The notes under the pieces are model-generated. The model saw only the letters and a list, made by a program, of their open reading frames with translations, did no database searches and was not told the origin of the DNA. Position numbers and translations under genes: made by a program. Of a stretch of 10,783 nt of DNA, positions 1-9,500 are shown piece after piece. The number at the start of each line of letters is the position of its first letter. The stretch's first letter is position 1. This DNA comes from Zygnema cylindricum. Taxonomy: Eukaryota > Streptophyta > Zygnematophyceae > Zygnematales > Zygnemataceae. Location: contig JBBHKE010002805.1 of assembly GCA_037447655.1 (NCBI GenBank), forward strand, positions 1-10,783, in the 5' to 3' direction.

Positions 1-457
1 ATAGTTCCTTTTTTTTCCAAGAGTATACCAATTTGTAAAATGTTTTTTGTTGGAAGATTGCCAAATGTGTGATGCACGAACATGTTACTGCACACAGGTA
101 TGCTTTATGACCCAGTGACGGTAAAGTGAGAATTTAAAATTGGTAAAGATTGTGAGGACTTTACGAGTTTTTTCATTACTAGATCGCAATGACGTTTTTC
201 CCTTCTGATTTTCTCCCTCCAAAGCCAATTTCCAACTTCCGCCTTCTAGACAAAAAAGCAAACATCTCAAAATTTGTAGCAATAAAATAGTTGTTGGCGG
301 CAAGCAGCTTGGTGACCATCATGTCAAGAATATTTGAATTGTCAAGTGTACATATCTGCCAGACCTACAAAAGCTTCCATAGTGGTGCAAGATAAATAGC
401 TCTCAATAAAAAACACTGAGATTTATTGTTGATTCTCCGTGGATGCTATGGGACCAG
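1..457 (+). other. Upstream intron or 5' flank, no exon supported
   Basis: T-rich, intron-like sequence. Phase 1 at the 458 acceptor demands an upstream exon, expected to encode the signal peptide. None of the short ATG frames here (for example those starting at 40, 80 or 321) gives a hydrophobic leader followed by a phase-1 donor. The expected exon is therefore probably before base 1. A minus-strand frame at 85-303 has a hydrophobic start but no recognisable domain. Confidence 0.5.
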
Positions 458-584
458 GAAGCATCTTGGTGGAATTCAAAGCTGGGTTGATCGATCAATC
501 AAACTTACTTTCATCATGGAAAGACCCTCGCAACGTATGCAAGTGGTTTAAAGTGGAGTGTGATAACAATATTGTAACCAAATT
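458..584 (+). CDS. Exon 1: LRR N-terminal cap (LRRNT_2-like)
   Basis: The translation contains ILVEFKAGLIDQSNLLSSW followed by VCKWFKVECDNN, matching the plant LRRNT_2 pattern (A-L-L-x-F-K, then S-W, then C-x-W-x-x-V-x-C). Cys pair at residues 29 and 36. The exon ends in phase 2 at a GTATGT donor. An in-frame TGA at 430-432 prevents extension further left. I start it after the CCAG acceptor at 454-457, in phase 1, because SERK-type genes also begin the cap exon just after a signal-peptide exon. The alternative is initiation at ATG 448, but that would give a protein with no signal peptide, which is unlikely for a cysteine-paired LRR cap. Confidence 0.8.
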
Positions 585-3500
585 GTATGTCTTACTTTCT
601 CAATGGATATGATATGCATCGGTATATAACAATGTATTTAACACTGCAGAGAATATCAGTTTTCAGTTCAGAAAACAAAGTTGTCAACTGTAAAAAGCAG
701 GGCTGGAGCTTTGAAAGCGAAAATGATACTATAACTAATTTGGTAACTATCTGTACGGTAATTATTTTATCAACAGGTTTTATTATCGCCAATGCCTCGT
801 TTATCTCCAACATAGCTCTTGCCAACCACAATAAGCCCAATTTGCTCTTGTCATCATAGCTTTTGCTCTTGAACTCCTCCCAATATTCTAACTTAGTCAC
901 TCACATCCTTTGTTTTTCACCAAGGTGTATCCAAAAATTTTACCCAGCATATACATCAGGTTTGCTATCTTAAATTCTCCCCTAATATCCGGGCAATCTA
1001 CTAAGACGTCCGCCCAAGCAGGAACTAATGGAGGGAAAGATATTAGCTCTTCTTTCACTGGTTTGCAAAGATCATAGGAATTAGCAGTCAAGTGAATTTT
1101 TTGACCTTTTTCACACATTTGTTTGAAGCCTATCCTCTTATACAAGCAGCCGGCAAACCTCCCTTGGAATTACCAATACAGAGATGCCCTAAACCCCTCC
1201 ACAAATCCTTATCCTCTACTGGAAAACTAATCAATTGGAAAGGTTACCTTGAGCGGTTTTCCTTAATACCGCAACTGAAATGCTTCCTAGAGGGGAGTCA
1301 AGGTTCACCAGATGAGCCCTACCTGGCTCTAAGCTACCTTCTAGGGAACAAATACACTAACTGGTCTATTTTGAGAGAAAGGAGTGATTGGAAGGCATTT
1401 AATCACCGGGTAGTATTCAAAATTTTATCACTGTTACATGAACCCATGTTGGGTTATCTATAATTTTCAAGCCCAACCTTCATGGTCTTTTATGCTTCTC
1501 TGATTAGTGGCCCTTGCACTATTTGTGGAAAGAAGAAAGTGATTCTTAAAGGCTTCCCTTTGTGGTGATGCAGGACACTCCCATCAACCGTCTCCGGAGG
1601 AAGCATATCGGAAGTCATAGGCCTCTTGGATACTCTTGTAGAATTGTACGTTGAAAGAAGGGCACTATTTAAGACTTAATTAGAGAAAAATACGTGTGTG
1701 CTGGAGACTATTCTTCTAATTCTTGGCACAATTTCCTTTTTTTGCATTGGTAACTAATAAAAATAAACCATGTAGTCCCCCACGCAAAAAGAATTTGATT
1801 ACATGAGCATAACATGGCTATCACATTTTTTGATGGTTGATCTTTCAGGGATTTATCCTTCAATAACTTGAGTGGACCTCTCCCGACGTCTCTGGGAAAT
1901 TTACGGAAGCTTAAAATACTGTAAGCTTCACTATTTTTGTTTCCCACACTCCAATTTCTCGGACAAATTTTGTACTATAAATTTATTCTTTCTGAGCTCG
2001 AAGGAGAGTTGTAAAATTATTTGTTAGGCTGGAACCAATCGTCAGAAACGTTTTTGAAAAAATGCATATTTCTTAAGGAAAATGTACTTAGTGTTAAAAT
2101 GTGTGGGAGTTTTCAAACTGAGATGAAAGAATAAATTGAGGCTATCAAAGCTCAAAAGTTGGTGCATCTCGTTTACGACTCGTTTTACTTAACTTTTGTT
2201 AATGCCTCTCCCTGACCTGTCTCAAGAAATCCTTCACTCGGTTTTGCTTGACTTTTCTCATTTCATTGTAAATCTACAAGTCACAGGGAAATATTCTTAC
2301 ACAAGTTTTTTACATGCGACTTAATGCTCACCTCTAGGGTTAATCCCAATTACGTGTTTTTTCTAACTGATCGATTTTATAGAATAGAAGAGAATAGAAG
2401 AAAAATAGCAGCGACAGACATTTTTTTGAAAACATTACATATATTGTAAACGTTCTTTATGGTTATTGTATCTTTAAATCACACTCCAATCTAAAAATGG
2501 TGGCCCTTCCATTTCAAAAGCCTATATTTGTTCACTCGTTGGAAGCGACGAAGTATACAAGGGTCTTTGTCACAAAGTGCCCTTTTTTGTTCAGTTTAAA
2601 ACTTGAGAGGAAAGCAAAGAGATGCCAAAAAAAAAACTCAATTTACAGGCAAAATTGTGACGCTCTAATTTCCGGCAGATATTATTAATTATACTCTACT
2701 CTATTGACGTGATTGTTGTTGTGCAGACGCGTCTCTAAAAATAACCTCATAGGTCCAATTCCTTCCAGTCTTATAAGTTTGACAAGGCTCGAACAGTTGT
2801 AAGTATTACAAGTTCACATACCCTCTACTTTTGCTTAAATCAATGCAATACACTTGTACCCTCTTATGCTTTGCATAAACGGTGATGGGTTGCATGCTCA
2901 TATGAGGATAAGCAGTGTTAGCTTCTGGTTGAAGGTAGTTTGGGTCAGAGATGAGTGCATTCAATCTTAGAGCTCAGGCAACTTCTTTAAATGAATGTAT
3001 CGTTTTTTTCCAAATGAATGTTTCAGGTATCTGGATCGGAACAGTTTCAGTGGAACATTGCCTGCAAATATAGGCAGCCTAAGCAAGTTGCGAAAACTGT
3101 AAGTTGATCCACATTCTACCCAATTTTCTGGCTTTACTACAAAAGTTGGGAGATAACCAAGCTGTGGGGATTATTTTGTATCAGAAAAAATCCCACTTTC
3201 ATTTACTTAAACTTTCGTATAGTATCCCAATTTTAATGCAGAGATTTGTCCTTCAACAAGTGGATGGGCACAACGCCTGCAAGTTTTTCCAGTCTTAAAA
3301 AACTTGAAGAATTGTAAGTTACATCTCTTTATTTTGTCATTCTTTAATTTGATTTGTAACATGAATTTATAATGGCATGAAGAAAGTAGTAAGCTAGACA
3401 TTTGGCTGGCCATGATTGCTTTAAGATATCAAGCATAAAAGTCATAATGGCTGTCACTGTCAAAACCTTCAGATGTCTTTGATACCTACAACTTGAAAAT

Positions 3501-6500
3501 TTGAAGTCCAAATCATCTTGATTTTTTTCCTTCCTTATACAGCTAAAAGAAGAAGAAAAAATCCGGTTCTGATAAATTCACAAGAAAATTCTGATATTCT
3601 AAAAATCAACAATTTTGGCAGTTTTCATTGTTCATTGCTCAATAATCGAAAAATTGCTATTTCTTATATCTTCATCTAAAACATGACTAATGTGGATGGT
3701 AATGCAGTCTAAAAAATGGTGTGGGAGGTTCCTCATGGGTGACATACCAGTTATCTAGCGTTGAAGTGCGGCAATTGAGTTTTTGTGTGTGCATAATTCT
3801 GCAGTATAAATTAAATGTGGTAGAAATAATCTTGTGTGGCAAACATCACAAGCGACGAGAACAATAACGACCCATGCCATACCTATTGTGGTGTGGTTAT
3901 TGCAGGAGTTTGCGAAACAACCTTCTCACTGGCAGCTTGACTCTTGAACTCCAAACTTTGCAAGACACCAAAGTTGACGTCAGCAACAATTTCTTCTCCT
4001 CGGCGAGCATCAGTGTGAATGGCAATCCGATTTGTGGCAATGTAGAAAATAATTGCTTTGATGTTGAGAACTCAACTATTTGTGAAGGCTCTGGCTCGAC
4101 AGACAGGAAAAGTGTATCGAATTGCGAACGGTTTTGCAATACAACCCAGCCCAGGGGTGTTTGTGGAGGTCATGGCTACTGTACGGATTTGGATGTTCCA
4201 TGTACTTGTGACAAGGGGTACAACACGACTGAAAGTAGTGCAACTTGTACCTTCGGTAAGTAGCGTGTATTGCCTCACTTGTCTCTTAAGGTCCAACATA
4301 TCGGCACAACTGTTAGCGCATGGATTTTATGAATTTTAGATTGTGTCGACTACACGCTAGGAAGCAGACAAAGGCATGCAATACAATTGCATAGAGGCTG
4401 AAAATGTAAGATGACCAATCAGCCACTCAGATATTGTACATGAAATTGGAGGGCTGATTTTATTATTGATACAACGCGACTACATACCGGCCCCCTAGAC
4501 TCAAATAAACTAATGAATAAACAATTTTCACTTCGTATTTGCAGAGGGACGTGGTCTAGGGCTTACAAGTCTTGAAGGAGCAAAGCCTACAAATCTGAAC
4601 AGATATTTCCGCTATGTAAGCTTGGGATACATCCTACCGGATGACGACAACAAACCATCTTGGATGGTTGCGACAAACTGGAATTGGGTGAAGCGAAGAG
4701 CTGTGGCCTCAATCAAGGACCAGCAAAACTGCAGTATGTCTAAGACAATTTCTGTATGGGGCTTGTACTTAGAAAAGAGGTCAATGAAACCTGAGGCATG
4801 ATTGGTATTAAGTTGGGTATAACTTTTACCATCGTTTTACCAAGTCATGATCCAAGTCCTGACCTTAATGCAAAATAATCAAAGAACTCCACCATGATTA
4901 AAAAATAATTGTTTGAAGGCAATGAAAGCATGAAATTTCAAAAATACAGCCCAAAATCATCTTGGCAATTGACAAGTGAAAAAAGACCTTTTATTGATCC
5001 ACTTACCAGAATAAGGCTGGTCACAAACACAATCACTTTTGTCAATAAGGTTTTTCTTTTTTATTTTAACAACCTGTAAGACTTTCAACAGTTTGAGCAA
5101 TATCTATGGCACCTTTCAATGTACATAGTATTAGCAACTGATTTTTTTCACAATCAAATTTGTTAGACAGCAGGAAAATGTTGAACCACATGAACTCCAT
5201 TTTAATTCAAAATTTATGCACAACGTTCATGGCTCTTCCAGGCACTTGTTGGGTCTTTGCATCCACTTCGGCTATCGAAAGCGCCTTTTACATTACGAAT
5301 GGGGGAAGTTCCGATGTTCCTATTATTGCAGAGGAGCAAATATTGAACTGCTCAGGCTTGGCCCGGGACTGCGCTGTCGGTGGATGGCCAACAGCAGCCC
5401 TTGACTATGCCTCCAAGAATCCTCTCATGCTGATCTCTGACTATACTCCAGGCATTTGCTCGAGAGGCCAAGTAATTTTCTTACCCACATGCATTCAATT
5501 TCAAACCAGGGAAAAAAAAATAAACAGACAAACTAATAGCTTGTGCAGAACTATCGTCATAAGAACTAGAGTTGGAAGTGGACAGATCCGTCCCAAAAGC
5601 CGATAAATTAGGTCAGAAGTCGGACCTATAGTGCATTTTTAATATATTTAGATTGCAGAACCAGAAAAATACAACATTTGATCCAACATATTTGCTATAA
5701 AATGAGCTTTCTAGAGTCTCAACAAACAGTTTTTGTCATTTCCGTTTTATTAGTTATGCCAGTCAGAGTAACAGTGACTCAAGGACGTAGTCGCCGTCCA
5801 ATTTTCAATTTGCTGGATGGCCAAGATCTTGGTCCTTACACTCAGATAAATTAAGTGTAGTGGCGCTTGTGAATAAAATCGTCTGAATTGGTTCGCCGAA
5901 GGTATTAAAACAACGTTTCTCACATCCGCAGAGTACTAAATGCCTTATTTCCATCTTCAGAAACCACGTGGCGCACGGTTTTGCCACATCACACCTAAAA
6001 ACAAGTATAAAGTAATAAATACGCAAAACTGCTTCTGTAATATATTTATTTAAACTTTGAAGATTCATAACTCAGTAATAAACAATTTGCTCTTTTTGTT
6101 TCTTTAGTTGGGTCCTTGCTATTGCCTATTTTATGTTTGCCAACATTCAGAATTTTACGGAGTCTATGATTTTGTCCAGATACAAAATAGTAAATTTGTG
6201 AGGTCGCATGGAAATGCCGTGTCTTCACTTGGCATCGTGACATAGATTTTTGCTGGAAAATCCTCAATTTTTTGTCACATTTACTGTCATGCCTCAGAAA
6301 TTTGGATTTTTCCTGTTGAGACCGAGGGAGGTATGCAAAGGCATAAAACCAAACGATCTGCCTAATGAAACTAAAGTATCGAGATACAAAACGGCAAAAA
6401 ACGGACTGATTTGCCTACCAGATCGAAAATTTTAGTTCAATTACTTCCAACTCTAGTGTCGAGTCTTGTGACATATTAATAAAGATTCGCACTATGTCGT

Positions 6501-9500
6501 TGCTATTTATTGAAGCTCACAAGCGGTACTGTTTCTTCTAGCTAATTAAGTGGTACATCCTTGTGATGTTGGTTCCGCTTAACAAGAAATGAATTGGAAT
6601 GTGTAGACAAGAAACGAGTGGACCATATCGTCCTTTGAGAGGATCCAGATGAATGGCTGGCTAGGATTGCTTTTGGCCCTCCAACAGCAAACAGCAATCG
6701 TGAGCTTAGAAGCAAGTGGAAGCGCTTTCTTGAATTATGATCCCAAAATGGTGAGTTATGTTCAAAGTGGTAAGCAAATAAACCATCCCATCAGACAAGG
6801 TGTTCTTGATTTTAGAAATTTGGATTTCGTCACATGAGAAACTTCTACGCTCTCATGACCAAATTAGGTTTTTGAACGATTCTAGTCTTGATTTTTCATC
6901 TCCTTGGTTCTTTTGTCTTTTTTCCTTTTCACCATAACAATAGGAATAAGTGCATCCGAGTAAGAGCGTCCTTTACCTTTTTCCAAGTACTTCCTATCCC
7001 TTTCAAGATCCATCCAAAATCAGCATTCAATATTAGAGAGGTCTAGGTCAATGGTCTACAAACATGATGAAATTTAAAAATGACCAATAGTAGGGCATTT
7101 CTCTGTTTCAAACAAAACAAGGTGTTTTATCTTCAAAAGAGCAGAAAATGGTATGACTTCAAAGACAAGATTCTGCAAAAAAATTATGAAGAAGACTGTT
7201 TTGGGCCTACAATATGTCGAAAGGCCCATTCTCTCTCTTTGTAGAATTGATTGGCAGAAATAAGTCATCCTCCCCATCGGAAAATTGACAGGAGAAGGTG
7301 CTCGCAACCACTTATACGGGAAAATAGACTCGAAGGAATCGTGAAACTTAATTAATTTTGAGCTTGGGAGGGAGAGAGAGACAAAGAGAGAGAGGGAGGG
7401 AGGGAGGGAGGGAGGGAAGGAGGGAGAGAGAGAGTACAGTGTCTGATTCGGTTTTCAATGATGGAGCAACCTTTCTCAATTATTCGTTCCTACCTAACTT
7501 CTATACCAAGTTCTAACGCAGTTGGCCAAAGTAGGAAAATCGAGCAGTTCATCGATCCTCTTCTAGGTCAACCAAAAAGGTAGTTGTTTTAATTTTTCTA
7601 TAAAATTTGAAGGAGTTATTGACTTTTGTAAAAGGGATTAATTGGCGTAGTGAACCAAAATGTTGGCTCAAAGTTTCCAGTTGTCTTGTTAAGCGCGCAT
7701 AAGGCAATTGGGCCACCTCGTCAAGCAAGTGTTGTGTTTTCTCTTAAAATTGATTGTGGAACTTATACCTCCTTTTGATGTCCATGACAATTTTTGGCAA
7801 TATCCATCATAGGGTATACCGGCTCGTACGGACAAATGGAGATCTAGATACCGTGTTTGTCAGTTAGCAACAAAAAATGTACTAGTGTCACATCAGGATA
7901 GGACCACCATTAAGATGTACAATAATCATTATTCATCGCCTTAGATTGCAAAAGGCAGAAAGAAATGACAAAAATTATCCAATCCATAGCATTTGTTTTC
8001 ATTAAAATACAAAGGAAGAAGACAAATCAGTTTTATTGAGAAAGACAAGTGTCCATTATACTTCGTCCGCCTTCTGGTCTTATGACTTAAGTTTGACTGT
8101 AAAATTTTAATCGGAACCGCCTCTCTCTATTTACAGTAGGTGCAACTCCTTTTTCTTTCTCTCCCCTTATTGTTATTTTCACTCTCGTGATATGTGGGAA
8201 CCATCTCTTCGTAATTTTTTGCGTGATCGTGGCTGCGTAAACTCCTTCTGATCGATCAAATAGTTGACGCCAACTTCCACTTTTCTCATCTCTTGAGGAC
8301 AATTGTCCTTTTATTTCTAATTTCAAATAAATAGGGTCAACTTTATCACAAAAAGGGTTCTCTTAAATGTATCCGCCTGGTTTGACTTGTAGCCTCTGTC
8401 ATTGTTTCCACAGGGAGTATTTGATGATGAAGATTGTTTTTCTGGTGGAGTGGACCACGCGGTCGTTGTGGTTGGCTATGATTTGACCTATTCTCCACCC
8501 TATTGGCTCATCCGAAACTCTTGGGGCCCGAATTGGGGCGACAAAGGATACATGAGATTAAAAATAACGGGAGGACCTGGAATTTGCGGAATAAACACTT
8601 TGCCGGCACTTTTACCAATTGTGAATACTCCAAGTAAGAGCTTACCTTCCACAAGATAATATGTTTGGCTTAAAAGACAAATTTTGCTTTCGACTTCGTT
8701 AGTAATATCATCAATACCAAATTTTGAGAAATTTCGTACCACAGGTATTCAAAAGTAGCGTATGTTCTTGCAACAAGTTTTGAATTCTTGTCAACAATTA
8801 TTTAATCCTTTCTTGTTTCCTTTCTATAAGATTTCATTTCTAAATGAATAAGTACGTTGATGTTGCGGGGTTCTTTTCCCCCATGAGATTAATAACCCCA
8901 AATGTATCATAAGATCTATCCGCCAACTAAAAATTAATAAATTGTGAGGGTTGGTATTTACGTGCGCTCTTTGATTTATGCAGGTGACCCTTGTAGGCTA
9001 AACAATTTTGCAAGGAATAAGCTCCAAGTGGCTAACGGTCCGGGTCTTATGAATCCATGCGGCAATGGCGTTTGCGTTGTGTCCGGCGCAACCAATCTAT
9101 GCAAATGTGGCAGCGACTTCGTGGTTGTCACCAACACGGATGGCACGCAAACTTGTACTCCAGGTTTTGTCCTCACATTTTTACACTGGTACCCCGGTTA
9201 ACTTGGAGTATCTTCGTTTGTCAAGATGTGCATTGTGCAAATTAGTGAATCCGTTTCGTGTTCACATGCGTTTTCTGTATGTAATGCTCAATATTGTTTC
9301 GTGCATGCTACATTTCGTGTTCGTACCGTACACACGTTCTTACTCACGTTTAGTTACGGTTGTGTTTGGCTTGGTATGTTAAATAGTGTTCGGCCCGCAG
9401 TATGTTTCGTTGAGTGTCACTTGTGTCTATGAGTAAGTTAAGTCAAATTGGTCTGCCAATTGTTGTATATTCACTTGTATGGTAATCTTTGAGTAAGAAT

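Larger units (their letters stand above)
5565..6457. mobile_element. Possible non-autonomous DNA transposon with 15-bp terminal inverted repeats
   Basis: ACTAGAGTTGGAAGT at 5565-5579 is the exact reverse complement of 6443-6457. The 893-base interval lies wholly in intron 9. Inside the repeats, similarity becomes patchy (GATC and GTCC blocks). I could not find a convincing target-site duplication outside them, nor a transposase. A chance match is not excluded. Confidence 0.35.
5472..6606 (+). other. Intron 9 (1135 bases)
   Basis: Phase 0, GTAATT to GTGTAG. Most of it lies between a 15-base inverted-repeat pair. Minus-strand frames at 5805-6068 and 6046-6267 have no recognised domain. A small phase-0 exon could still be hidden here. 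Confidence 0.7.

Noticed and set aside
85-303. Minus-strand 72-codon frame with hydrophobic N-terminus
   Set aside because: Leader-like start but no domain, a low-complexity remainder and no supporting splice or promoter context; probably chance in intronic sequence.
1092-1463. Plus-strand 123-codon frame as a gene
   Set aside because: It lies inside intron 1, overlaps the minus-strand protein-like text, and has no recognisable domain; kept only as part of the relic discussion.
4058-4339. Overlapping frames on both strands across the EGF exon
   Set aside because: Shadows of exon 7, whose frame has the cysteine pattern and LRR cap.
5160-5241. N-terminal start at ATG-like codon upstream of exon 9 making a separate short protease gene
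   Set aside because: The 27 preceding residues have no signal peptide or protease similarity, and the KDQQNC half of the motif is supplied by exon 8 with matching phase.
5805-6267. Two minus-strand frames with several Cys and His residues, resembling a zinc-binding protein
   Set aside because: No regular metal-binding spacing and no family recognised; they lie within the inverted-repeat-bounded intron segment.
6604-6648. Exon 10 starting at ATG 6649 as a translation start
   Set aside because: Internal segment of a C1A domain; the motif continues upstream as WTISSFERI and downstream across the next exon.
8500-8742. Minus-strand frame opposite exon 11
   Set aside because: Antisense shadow of the catalytic His/Asn exon.
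9226-9432. Plus-strand Cys- and Val-rich frames
   Set aside because: GT-rich intron sequence whose repeated TTTCGT and GTGT words give Cys, Val and Phe codons by composition.
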